A DNA stretch of 9,874 nt from the NCBI GenBank assembly GCA_947458895.1, contig CANHBY010000016.1, forward strand, positions 1 through 9,874, read 5' to 3'. The stretch's first letter is position 1. Each line of letters begins with the position of its first letter. The notes beneath the pieces were generated by a model that saw only the letters and a program-made list of their open reading frames with translations, searched no databases and was not told where the DNA came from. The position numbers were made by a program, and so were the translations under genes. The stretch is from Burkholderiales bacterium (GTDB lineage Bacteria; Pseudomonadota; Gammaproteobacteria; Burkholderiales; Burkholderiaceae_C). Below are positions 1 to 5,793 of this stretch, one piece after another.

Positions 1-335
1 GTGAAACATTAACCGAGGAACTCGGGGCCAACTTGGCTGAAAGCGTCATTGAGCAGATCGAGATCAGCGTCAAATACGCAGGCTACATCGATAAACAACG
101 AGATGAGGTCGAGCGCAACGCCAGATCAGAGAATTTGCGCCTTCCCACCGAGCTGGACTACAACCAAGTGGCCGCCCTGAGCATCGAAGTGCGCCAAAAA
201 CTCAACAAACACCGCCCTAGCACCCTGGGGCAAGCTTCTCGCATCTCCGGGGTGACCCCCGCAGCCATTTCCCTGCTACTGGTCCACCTCAAGAAGAAGG
301 GGCTGTACGAGCAAGCGAGCAAGGTAAGCTCATGA
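1..335 (+). CDS. mnmG: MnmG (GidA), C-terminal part; 5' end outside window
   Basis: This is the last ~111 codons of the tRNA uridine-5-carboxymethylaminomethyl modification enzyme MnmG, an FAD-dependent protein that works with MnmE to modify U34 in the anticodon of some tRNAs. The reading frame is open from base 3 to a TGA at 333-335. The recognisable family segments are [16 protein letters not shown], a conserved patch near the start of the C-terminal helical domain, and [23 protein letters not shown] at the end, the helical tail that contacts tRNA and MnmE. The FAD domain is not in the window. The stop overlaps the next start (ATGA), so mnmG and rsmG are probably co-transcribed and translationally coupled. 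Bases 1-8 read GTGAAACA, the right half of a parS site. The call is secure from the C-terminus alone. Confidence 0.95.
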   Translation, partial: ETLTEELGANLAESVIEQIEISVKYAGYIDKQRDEVERNARSENLRLPTELDYNQVAALSIEVRQKLNKHRPSTLGQASRISGVTPAAISLLLVHLKKKGLYEQASKVSS

Positions 336-967
336 TCCCCGAACTGCACGCCAAATCGGCCGAACTGGGCCTCTCAAGCCAGCAAACCGCGTCGCTCGAG
401 GCCTACCTCCATCTGCTGGAGAAGTGGAACAGGGTCTACAACCTCACCGCCCTTCGTGATGGCCAGCGCATGCTGACACACCACATCTTCGACAGCCTCA
501 GCATTCTGCCGGCCCTGCGGCGCCACGACACCTGGGCACACAAACGCGCACTGGACGTCGGCAGCGGCGCAGGCCTGCCAGGGGTGATCCTGGCCATCGC
601 CACCCCCGAACTCTCCGTGACCTGCATTGACACCGTGGGGAAAAAGGCCGCCTTCATTCAGCAGGTCGCGGGCACCCTGAAGCTAGGCAACCTGCAATCG
701 GTTCATGGGCGGGTTGAGCAGTGGCACGATAAGCCTTTTGATCTCGTGACCTCCCGCGCCTTTGCCTCACTGGTTGATTTCACCCAACTCAGCCAATCCC
801 AATTGGGCCCCAACGGCATTTGGGTGGCCATGAAGGGCAAAACCCCCAACGAGGAACTAGCCGCCCTCCCCGGATCAGTGACAGTGTTTCACGTGGAACA
901 ACTGCATGTTTCAAACCTGGATGCTGAACGGTGCCTGGTTTGGATGCGCCCCACCGGGGCAACCTGA
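332..967 (+). CDS. rsmG: RsmG (GidB), 16S rRNA guanine-527 N7-methyltransferase
   Basis: RsmG uses S-adenosylmethionine to methylate N7 of G527 in 16S rRNA; loss of this mark gives low-level streptomycin resistance in several bacteria. The 211-residue product has the usual family length. Visible hallmarks are [14 protein letters not shown] (about 30-43), HHIFDSLS (50-57), the SAM-binding motif [11 protein letters not shown] (74-84), an acidic residue at the end of the next strand (CID, 98-100) and the SRAFASL segment (141-147). The start ATG overlaps the mnmG stop (ATGA), with a weak AAGG upstream. The codons for VFHVEQ (185-190) also form a parS site, so this stretch is constrained both as protein and as a ParB-binding site. 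Confidence 0.96.
   Translation: MIPELHAKSAELGLSSQQTASLEAYLHLLEKWNRVYNLTALRDGQRMLTHHIFDSLSILPALRRHDTWAHKRALDVGSGAGLPGVILAIATPELSVTCIDTVGKKAAFIQQVAGTLKLGNLQSVHGRVEQWHDKPFDLVTSRAFASLVDFTQLSQSQLGPNGIWVAMKGKTPNEELAALPGSVTVFHVEQLHVSNLDAERCLVWMRPTGAT
885..900 (+). promoter_or_regulatory. parS site inside rsmG
   Basis: TGTTTCACGTGGAACA. Its reverse complement, TGTTCCACGTGAAACA, fits the classical bacterial parS consensus TGTTNCACGTGAAACA exactly. It is a palindrome apart from one base pair. ParB (4586-5527) would load here as a CTP-dependent clamp. The flanking bases are shared with the site at 1034-1049, giving a 22-bp near-identical block (882-903 and 1031-1052) with one difference. It is read in frame as VFHVEQ of RsmG. 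Confidence 0.9.
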
Positions 968-1033
968 GGGCCACATCACTCCATCAGCCTGGGTTCGCGG
1001 GCAGGGCCGAGACATTGCTACCATTGACCGCAG

Positions 1034-1049
1034 TGTTTCACGTGAAACA
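1034..1049 (+). promoter_or_regulatory. parS site, perfect palindrome
   Basis: TGTTTCACGTGAAACA, the perfect 16-bp parS palindrome, lies in the rsmG-lysE intergenic region 149 bp from the site inside rsmG. With parA and parB within 4.5 kb this is a canonical origin-proximal centromere site. Spreading of ParB clamps from here would cover the rsmG and lysE genes. Confidence 0.96.
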
Positions 1050-1061
1050 ACTCCCAAACCC

Positions 1062-1087
1062 AGGCGGCACGCCCTTCGGCGCCGCCT
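1062..1087 (+). other. GC-rich hairpin upstream of the LysE-family gene
   Basis: AGGCGGC (1062-1068) pairs perfectly with GCCGCCT (1081-1087) across a 12-base loop. An alternative inner stem is CGCC/GGCG (1070-1073 and 1078-1081). There is no T-run after it, so it is not a typical intrinsic terminator. It sits 13 bp after the parS at 1034-1049 and 20 bp before the lysE-family ATG. It may end or slow transcription from mnmG-rsmG, or shape the leader of the next gene; its role is unknown. Confidence 0.45.
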
Positions 1088-1107
1088 TCAGATGAGCCCG
1101 GCGCCTC

Positions 1108-1737
1108 ATGCTCGACAGCATCACCTCCTACCCTGCGTTTTGCTTGGCCGTCTTGTTGTTTTTGGCGCTCCCTGGCCCCGGCACCCTCACACTGCTCTCA
1201 TCCACAGCCTCTGGCGGCCTTCGCGCCGGCGTGGCCGCCACCTGGGGGGTGATCTTGGGGGATCAACTCCTGCTTTGGTGTGCGGTGGGGGGCGTTGCGG
1301 CGCTGCTGAGCGCCCAACCGATGGCTTTCATGGTCCTGCAAGCTGCGGGAGCGGCTTACCTGGTGTGCTTAGGTTTTGGCTTGTTGCGCGCCCAGGCATC
1401 AGCCACCCCCCACACCACACCGCCCACACAAAACCACCTGCGCAAGGCCTTTCTGATCACGGTGCTCAATCCCAAGGCCATCTTCTTCTACTTGGCATTT
1501 TTCCCACAGTTCATCAAATCTCCTGTGCCCCACCCGCTGACCACCTTTGCCACGCTGGCCGGCACAGTGGCCGTGATCACAGCCATCTACTGCACCTCCC
1601 TGTGCGCCTTTGCAGCCCATGTGTCCCATCGGTTTGGCGGGAACCAAAGTGCCGCTGTGTGGCTCCAAAGGGCGCTGGGCGTTGGCTTGATTGCGTTTGG
1701 AGTCTCGCTATTTCGCCTTGAGCGCCTGCCGCTGTGA
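1108..1737 (+). CDS. LysE/RhtB-family transporter
   Basis: This is a 209-residue inner-membrane protein of the LysE/RhtB exporter family, whose members pump amino acids and related small molecules out of the cell. The N-terminal membrane segment ends in the family motif LPGPGTLTLLSSTASGGLRAG (about 21-41), followed by further hydrophobic segments near 43-67 and 73-94. A polar linker covers 96-112. The second hallmark, NPKAIFFYLAFFPQFI (121-136), follows, then segments near 144-171 and 185-202. About six membrane spans fits the family. The start at 1108 puts PGP at the expected place; the ribosome-binding site is poor. The substrate cannot be deduced. A LysE-type gene between rsmG and parA matches what I recall of related Burkholderiales. 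Confidence 0.88.
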   Translation: MLDSITSYPAFCLAVLLFLALPGPGTLTLLSSTASGGLRAGVAATWGVILGDQLLLWCAVGGVAALLSAQPMAFMVLQAAGAAYLVCLGFGLLRAQASATPHTTPPTQNHLRKAFLITVLNPKAIFFYLAFFPQFIKSPVPHPLTTFATLAGTVAVITAIYCTSLCAFAAHVSHRFGGNQSAAVWLQRALGVGLIAFGVSLFRLERLPL

Positions 1738-2004
1738 CTGGTGTAACGGTTCCAGTGCAGTGTTTCACTCTCTCTGGAACATAAAACCGCACCTCTTGGA
1801 TCATGGCCGCGCTGCAAATCCTCGCAAATCCTTGTGACACCAACCGGTATCGCTGTGGTTTGCGCCTTGCCCCGACCCAAAATGCATCGGTTTTTTGTCC
1901 CATCAAGAGCAAAACACTGCACTAGTCAGTAGACAATCCCTGGGTGGGATTTTTCGCGTTCAATGATCCCCTCAGCCCTAGACATTCCAACGAGACGAGA
2001 AGCC
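1738..2004. other. Intergenic region upstream of parA
   Basis: These 267 non-coding bases separate the transporter gene from parA. They hold a split parS-like sequence at 1758-1781, a direct repeat GCAAATCCT at 1814-1822 and 1824-1832 (10-bp period), and a T6 run at 1891-1896. A promoter for parA is expected here, but I could not identify a convincing -35/-10 pair. The stretch from 1963 is open in the parA frame, but nothing suggests it is translated. Confidence 0.6.
1758..1781 (+). promoter_or_regulatory. Split parS-like site (half-sites separated by CT-rich spacer)
   Basis: CAGTGTTTCAC (1758-1768) is identical to the left part of both parS blocks, and GGAACA (1776-1781) is identical to the right end of the rsmG parS. 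Where the intact rsmG site has GT between these parts, this copy has the seven bases TCTCTCT. The half-sites are thus moved apart by 5 bp, about half a helical turn. It could be a decayed or expanded parS; normal ParB binding is not expected. It lies about 220 bp upstream of parA. Confidence 0.5.
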
Positions 2005-2862
2005 ATGGCCCGAATCTATTGCATTGCCAATCAAAAAGGCGGCGTGGGTAAAACCACCTCTACAGTGAACTTGGCGGCTGGGCTCAGCCGCATTGGTCAG
2101 CGAGTGCTCCTCGTCGACCTGGACCCCCAGGGCAACGCCACCATGGGGTCAGGTGTCGACAAGCGGACCCTCCCCCTCACGGTCTATGACGTGCTCCTCG
2201 AGAACGCCACCATCACAGAAGCACGCCAGCGCAACGAGAAGGTGGGTTATGACGTCCTGGGTGCCAACCGCGAACTGGCGGGGGCCGAAATTGAATTGGT
2301 CGCGCTAGAGCGCCGCGACCAGCGGCTCAAAGCCGCCCTGCAAGCCGTAGACCACGAGTACGACTTTGTCCTGATCGACTGCCCCCCCAGCCTCAGCATG
2401 CTCACCCTCAATGGCCTGTGCAGCGCCAATGGCGTGATGGTGCCCATGCAGTGCGAATACTTCGCCTTAGAGGGCTTGAGTGACCTGGTCAACACCATCA
2501 AGCAGGTTCATGCCAACCTCAACCCTGAGCTGCAAGTGATCGGTCTGCTGCGCGTCATGTATGACCCCCGCATCACGCTTCAGCAACAAGTGAGTGATCA
2601 GCTCAAGGCCCACTTCGGCGACAAGGTATTCGACACCGTCATCCCCCGCAACGTGCGCCTGGCCGAGGCCCCCAGCCACGGGCTGCCTGGGGTGATATTC
2701 GACCCCACCTCTAGAGGTGCGGTAGCGTTCATCGAGTTTGCCAAAGAACTGGTCAAACGCGTCAACAGCGACCCGCTCTTCATGCCCCGCGCCAAAACAA
2801 AGCGAAGCACTGAGCCCGCCTCAAAGAAGGCCTCAGCGAAAGCAGCCCCTCAACAAGCCTGA
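2005..2862 (+). CDS. parA: ParA, chromosome-partitioning ATPase
   Basis: ParA (Soj) is a Walker-type ATPase that binds DNA non-specifically when ATP-bound. ParB bound at parS stimulates its ATPase, and this pulls sister origins apart. The deviant Walker A motif KGGVGKTT (residues 11-18), with its signature first lysine, the LLVDLDPQGN motif (35-44) and Walker B FVLIDCPPS (121-129) are all intact. The conserved IPRNVRLAEAPSHGLP (213-228) follows. The C-terminal ~25 residues are rich in Lys, Ala and Ser and look disordered. I chose ATG 2005 because the protein then starts MARIYCIANQKGGVGKTT as in homologues; the ATG at 1963 would add 14 unrelated residues. Length (285) is a little above the usual 250-265 because of the tail. 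parB is about 1.7 kb downstream, beyond argC and the hydrolase gene. Confidence 0.96.
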   Translation: MARIYCIANQKGGVGKTTSTVNLAAGLSRIGQRVLLVDLDPQGNATMGSGVDKRTLPLTVYDVLLENATITEARQRNEKVGYDVLGANRELAGAEIELVALERRDQRLKAALQAVDHEYDFVLIDCPPSLSMLTLNGLCSANGVMVPMQCEYFALEGLSDLVNTIKQVHANLNPELQVIGLLRVMYDPRITLQQQVSDQLKAHFGDKVFDTVIPRNVRLAEAPSHGLPGVIFDPTSRGAVAFIEFAKELVKRVNSDPLFMPRAKTKRSTEPASKKASAKAAPQQA

Positions 2863-2871
2863 AGTAAGCGC

Positions 2872-2887
2872 ACACTTATACAAGTGT
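2872..2887. terminator. Small hairpin between convergent parA and argC
   Basis: ACACTT (2872-2877) pairs with AAGTGT (2882-2887) across an ATAC loop. It lies in the 30-bp gap between the parA stop and the argC stop, where a two-way terminator would be expected. The stem is only 6 bp and there is no T-run on either strand, so termination by it alone is doubtful. Confidence 0.3.
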
Positions 2888-2892
2888 CTCCC

Positions 2893-3864
2893 TCACAACC
2901 CCTGGCTTTCTTGCAGGCCCAGATGAACGTTCATCGCTTGCACCGCTGCGCCACTGGCCCCCTTACCCAGGTTGTCCAGGCGCGCCATGAGCACCACTTC
3001 GCCGGGTGGCGTCTGTTCGTTCGCGAACACAAAGATGTCCACCCGGTTGGTGTCATTGCAGCCCTGCACCTCAAAAAAGCCCGCCTCAAGCGTGGCTGGG
3101 TCGTTCAGGGGCATGACGCGAACAAAGGGCTCGCCGGCGTAACGCTGCGCCAGGGTGCTGTGCAGGCGCTCGGCCGTCATACCCACCCCCAGGGTCGACA
3201 GATGCAAGGGCACACTTACATTCAAACCCTTGTAAAACGGGCCCACGATGGGCACGAAGATGGGTTTGGTGGTCAAACTCGTGTGGGCCATCATCTCGGG
3301 GATGTGCTTGTGGGACAAGCCCAGCGCGTAAGGGCGCGGCGCAGCCAGCAGCTGCCCCTGCCCACCCGGGTCAGCCAGGGCCGCCTCGTACTGCTCAATC
3401 ATCTTCTTACCGCCCCCCGAATAGCCGGTGAGCGATGTGGCCGACACGGGGGTACCCGCTGGAACGCAACCCGCCTCCACCAAAGGCCGCATCAGCAGGA
3501 TGAACGCACTCGCATGGCACCCCGGGTTGGCAATGCGCGTCGATTCACGCAGCCTTTGACGCTGAGTGAGCGCCAACTCCGGCATTCCAAACGCCCAGGC
3601 GGGGTCGGTTCGGTGGGCTGTGCTGGCGTCGATCAGGCAGGTGTTGGGGTTGGACACCCAGGAAGCCGCCTCCTGGGCCGCTGCGTCGGGCAAACACAAA
3701 AAGGCTATGTCGGCCGCATTGAGCAGCTTGGCGCGCTCAGAGGGGTCTTTGCGCTTGTCCAAATCGATTCTCAACACCTCGATGTCCGAACGCTTCGCCA
3801 AGTACTCATGAATCCGCAACCCGGTGGTGCCCTCTTGCCCATCAACGAAAACGCGGTATGCCAT
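2893..3864 (-). CDS. argC: N-acetyl-gamma-glutamyl-phosphate reductase, type 2
   Basis: ArgC reduces N-acetyl-gamma-glutamyl phosphate to the semialdehyde with NADPH, the third step of arginine synthesis, in the cytoplasm. The 323-residue product belongs to the shorter type-2 subfamily. It opens with a nucleotide-binding stretch, [12 protein letters not shown] (7-18). IANPGCHAS (111-119) carries the catalytic Cys116, [13 protein letters not shown] (143-155) and the HKHIPEM segment (186-192) follow, and [12 protein letters not shown] (298-309) closes the cofactor site. A good Shine-Dalgarno (GGGAGA, complement of 3871-3876) stands 6 bases before ATG 3864. It is on the opposite strand to all its neighbours, convergent with parA and divergent from the hydrolase gene (44-bp gap, where both promoters would have to overlap). 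Many relatives keep a longer argC elsewhere, so this may be a second copy. Confidence 0.93.
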   Translation of the reverse strand: MAYRVFVDGQEGTTGLRIHEYLAKRSDIEVLRIDLDKRKDPSERAKLLNAADIAFLCLPDAAAQEAASWVSNPNTCLIDASTAHRTDPAWAFGMPELALTQRQRLRESTRIANPGCHASAFILLMRPLVEAGCVPAGTPVSATSLTGYSGGGKKMIEQYEAALADPGGQGQLLAAPRPYALGLSHKHIPEMMAHTSLTTKPIFVPIVGPFYKGLNVSVPLHLSTLGVGMTAERLHSTLAQRYAGEPFVRVMPLNDPATLEAGFFEVQGCNDTNRVDIFVFANEQTPPGEVVLMARLDNLGKGASGAAVQAMNVHLGLQESQGL

Positions 3865-3908
3865 CGAGCTTCTCCCAAAAATAACAAAGAGCGAAGAATA
3901 CGTCAGAC

Positions 3909-4574
3909 ATGAACGCTCCCCAAGCCCCCCGCCGTATCCTCAGCCTGCCTGGCTGGCGAGGCTCCGATGAGCGACACTGGCAGACCCTCTGGGAGGCCCA
4001 GCACGGCCACCTGCGCGTGGAACAATCTGACTGGGAGTGGCCTCGCCGTGGCGACTGGATGGCCCGCCTCGACGAAGTGATCAGCCAAGACACCGCCCCC
4101 ACCGTGCTGGTCGCTCACAGCCTGGGCTGTCAGCTGGTGGCCTCCTGGGCAGCGCACTCCAAGCTCAGCACCCGCGTCTGCGCCGCTTTGCTGGTGGCCC
4201 CCGCCGACACGGAGCGCGAGGACCTGCCGCCCCAGCTCTTCAACTGGCGCCCCATCATTCGCCAGGCCCTGCCTTTCCCAAGCTTGGTGGTCGCCAGCCC
4301 CAACGATCCCTACTGCCAATGGGAGCGCGCGGTTGAGCTCGCCTCAGGCTGGGGCAGCCAGATCATGAACATCGGGGATCAGGGTCACCTCAACAGTGAC
4401 TCAGGTCTTGCCGACTGGCCGCAAGGCCTTTTGTTGCTCGATGGTTTTTTGCAGTCTTCCCTGGTGTCGTGTCAAGGCCCAAATGCCGCTTGTTCGCTGG
4501 CCCTCAAACCCGATGGCGGCGCGATCAAACGACATTTGAGCCTTGACACGACACCAGAATCCTTCGCCCACTGA
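3909..4574 (+). CDS. RBBP9/YdeN-family alpha/beta serine hydrolase
   Basis: This is a small alpha/beta hydrolase of the RBBP9/YdeN type. The catalytic triad can be read off: Ser71 in AHSLGC (69-74), Asp133 in PNDPYC (131-136) and His160 in GHLN (159-162). The N-terminal [20 protein letters not shown] (10-29) is the family opening (PG...S...HWQ..WE). The natural substrate of this family is generally unknown. The product is 221 residues, against about 180-190 typical. The extra tail, residues 185-216, is encoded by a large palindrome at 4461-4557 and resembles nothing I recognise in the family. The gene ends 11 bp before parB in the same direction and is probably co-transcribed with it; I recall a hydrolase between parA and parB in related genomes. 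Confidence 0.88.
   Translation: MNAPQAPRRILSLPGWRGSDERHWQTLWEAQHGHLRVEQSDWEWPRRGDWMARLDEVISQDTAPTVLVAHSLGCQLVASWAAHSKLSTRVCAALLVAPADTEREDLPPQLFNWRPIIRQALPFPSLVVASPNDPYCQWERAVELASGWGSQIMNIGDQGHLNSDSGLADWPQGLLLLDGFLQSSLVSCQGPNAACSLALKPDGGAIKRHLSLDTTPESFAH
4461..4557. repeat. 97-bp imperfect palindrome (25-bp arms) at the 3' end of the hydrolase gene
   Basis: The left arm (4461-4485, starting CTGGTGTCGTGTCAAGG) and right arm (4533-4557, ending CCTTGACACGACACCAG) are inverse copies in 24 of 25 positions, the only mismatch being C4479 with A4539. Pairing continues inward in pieces: 4487-4488/4530-4531, 4490-4492/4526-4528 and 4494-4497/4521-4524. About 23 central bases stay as a loop. It is read through as codons 185-216 of the hydrolase, and its right end is 28 bp before the parB ATG. 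There is no T-run after it and no clear target-site duplication. It could be a small non-autonomous inverted-repeat element, an RNA-processing or stability structure between hydrolase and parB, or a terminator-like hairpin. Confidence 0.85.
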
Positions 4575-4585
4575 AAACTCACCAC

Positions 4586-5527
4586 ATGGTCACCAAAAAA
4601 CCCAAAGGCCTCGGCCTCGGCCTTGAAGCTCTGCTTGGCCCCAAAGTGAAAGAAGAGCCCCCCAAGCCGGCGGCAGCACCCGCCGCCCCCGAGCGGCCCA
4701 ACTCGCTCAAGCTCTCGCAGCTGCAGCCTGGCAAATACCAGCCGCGCACACGCATGGATGAGGGCTCGCTCTATGAGCTGGCTGAGAGCATCAAGGCTCA
4801 AGGCATCATGCAGCCCATTTTGGTGCGGCCCGTGGGCAAGGGCAGCAACGGCCAAACGCAGTACGAAATCATTGCGGGTGAGCGGCGCAGCAAGGCCGCC
4901 AAACTGGCCGGCCTGGATGAGGTTCCAGTGCTGGTCAAGGAGGTCCCGGATGAGGCCGCCGCGGCCATGGCCTTGATTGAAAACATTCAGCGTGAAGACC
5001 TCAACCCCCTCGAAGAAGCTCAGGGCATCAAGCGCCTCACGCTCGAGTTCGGCCTCACGCACGACCAGGCCGCGCAGGCGGTGGGCCGCTCTCGCAGCGC
5101 CACCACCAACCTGCTGCGCCTGCTCAACTTGGCAGACCCCGTGCAGACCATGCTGATGGCCGGCGACCTCGACATGGGGCATGCACGTGCCTTGTTGCCA
5201 CTCAATGGCGCCCAACAGATTCAAGCCGCCTCCGAAATCGCTGCCAAAAAGCTCAGCGTGCGTGAGGCTGAGCGACTGGTCTCGAGGCATCAACTGGCAC
5301 CCAAGAAGTCAGCCCCCACATCGTCGGCAGCGGCAGGCGCTTCGCGTGACAAACCCAAAGACCTGGTTCGCATTGAGCAAGCGCTCTCTGACGCCTTGAC
5401 CGCAGCCGTCGAGATTCGCGTCAAGAAACGCACCTCTCGCGGCGAGCAAGGCGAGGTGGCGATCTCCTTTGGGTCCCTTGAAGAGCTCAATGGCCTGCTG
5501 GATCGATTGGGCCTGACGGCGCACTAA
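4586..5527 (+). CDS. parB: ParB, centromere-binding CTPase clamp
   Basis: ParB (Spo0J) binds parS, hydrolyses CTP, and slides along DNA as a clamp to build the partition complex that ParA moves. The order is complete: the N-terminal tail KGLGLGLEALLG (7-18), which in the family contacts ParA, then a Pro/Ala-rich linker (23-39). The CTP-binding domain has AGERRSKAAKLAGL (97-110) and ENIQREDLNPLEEAQG (132-147). The helix-turn-helix follows at about 158-180 (LTHDQAAQAVGRSRSATTNLL), and the C-terminal dimerisation domain runs from about 258 to the end. Length 313 is normal. The start gives the standard N-terminus although there is no strong Shine-Dalgarno in the 11 bases after the hydrolase stop, so translation may depend on coupling. 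Its target sites are at 885-900 and 1034-1049. Confidence 0.97.
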   Translation: MVTKKPKGLGLGLEALLGPKVKEEPPKPAAAPAAPERPNSLKLSQLQPGKYQPRTRMDEGSLYELAESIKAQGIMQPILVRPVGKGSNGQTQYEIIAGERRSKAAKLAGLDEVPVLVKEVPDEAAAAMALIENIQREDLNPLEEAQGIKRLTLEFGLTHDQAAQAVGRSRSATTNLLRLLNLADPVQTMLMAGDLDMGHARALLPLNGAQQIQAASEIAAKKLSVREAERLVSRHQLAPKKSAPTSSAAAGASRDKPKDLVRIEQALSDALTAAVEIRVKKRTSRGEQGEVAISFGSLEELNGLLDRLGLTAH

Positions 5528-5541
5528 AGCGCGTCGTAGCT

Positions 5542-5586
5542 GAGGGGCCATCACACCAGCCAACCCTGTGCGCTGTGCGGCCCCTT
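5542..5586 (+). terminator. Imperfect hairpin after parB
   Basis: AGGGGCC (5543-5549) pairs with GGCCCCT (5579-5585), and inside it CACA (5552-5555) can pair with TGTG (5574-5577). It begins 15 bp after the parB stop. The nearest T-run, T7 at 5621-5627, is 35 bases further on, so it is not a classical intrinsic terminator; its position still makes it the best candidate for the end of the par transcript. Confidence 0.35.
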
Positions 5587-5672
5587 CTGTGGCGCGTTTG
5601 CGCGTTACATCTCGAATAGCTTTTTTTCCGAGACGCCCGGAACTTTCTGACAAGCCCGAAGCACCAACCTCG

Positions 5673-5688
5673 CACCTTTGACAAGGTG
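5673..5688. promoter_or_regulatory. Candidate enhancer-binding-protein site (16-bp palindrome)
   Basis: CACCTTTGACAAGGTG is a perfect dyad, CACCTT-tgac-AAGGTG, centred about 115 bp before the predicted sigma-54 start point. That is a usual distance for an activator of sigma-54 RNA polymerase. A further half-like GCACCA is at 5661-5666. The elements GCACC and GGTG recall an NtrC site, but the spacing between them (8 bases) is wider than the NtrC consensus of about 5, so the activator is left open. Confidence 0.5.
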
Positions 5689-5768
5689 TGCTCAAAGCAA
5701 CAAGATCGCAATTTCCAACAAAATATCCTCGAAAGAACCCTACTTTTTTAACGCTTCTTGGAGTATGT

Positions 5769-5784
5769 TGGAACCAAAGTTGCA
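5769..5784 (+). promoter_or_regulatory. Sigma-54 (-24/-12) promoter for prkA-yeaH-spoVR
   Basis: TGGAACCAAAGTTGCA matches the sigma-54 consensus TGGCAC-N5-TTGCA in all but one base. The invariant GG (5770-5771) and GC (5782-5783) have the required 10 bases between them. Transcription would start near 5795, about 187 bases before prkA. E. coli yeaGH is known to be driven by sigma-54 with NtrC, which supports the reading. Confidence 0.78.
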
Positions 5785-5793
5785 GCAAATTGG

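Noticed and set aside
907..912. TGTTTC just after the rsmG parS as another half-site
   Set aside because: Only six bases match and no second half follows, so it is within chance expectation.
1198..1206. TCATCCACA, one base from the DnaA box TTATCCACA
   Set aside because: It is a single imperfect box within coding sequence with no cluster or AT-rich unwinding element; no origin is supported in this window.
906..1721. 271-codon plus-strand open frame overlapping rsmG and the LysE-family gene
   Set aside because: It runs out of frame through two recognisable genes and the parS site and has no family features.
1963..2004. Upstream ATG for parA adding 14 residues
   Set aside because: The added residues are unlike ParA N-termini; ATG 2005 gives the standard MARIYCIANQKGG start.
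2884..3912. 342-codon plus-strand open frame opposite argC
   Set aside because: ArgC on the minus strand has all family motifs and a good ribosome-binding site; the plus-strand product is His/Arg/Gln-rich and unrecognisable.
4543..4548. TTGACA in the right arm of the palindrome as a -35 for parB
   Set aside because: No -10-like hexamer lies 16-18 bases downstream (the sequence there is GC-rich), and the arm is explained by the inverted repeat.
4461..4557. Insertion sequence or transposon at the palindrome
   Set aside because: It has no coding capacity, no transposase nearby and no clear target duplication; kept only as a palindrome of unknown origin.
5678..5707. TTGACA with CAAGAT as a sigma-70 promoter before prkA
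   Set aside because: The -10 matches in only three of six bases and the TTGACA is part of the palindrome; the sigma-54 site downstream is much stronger.
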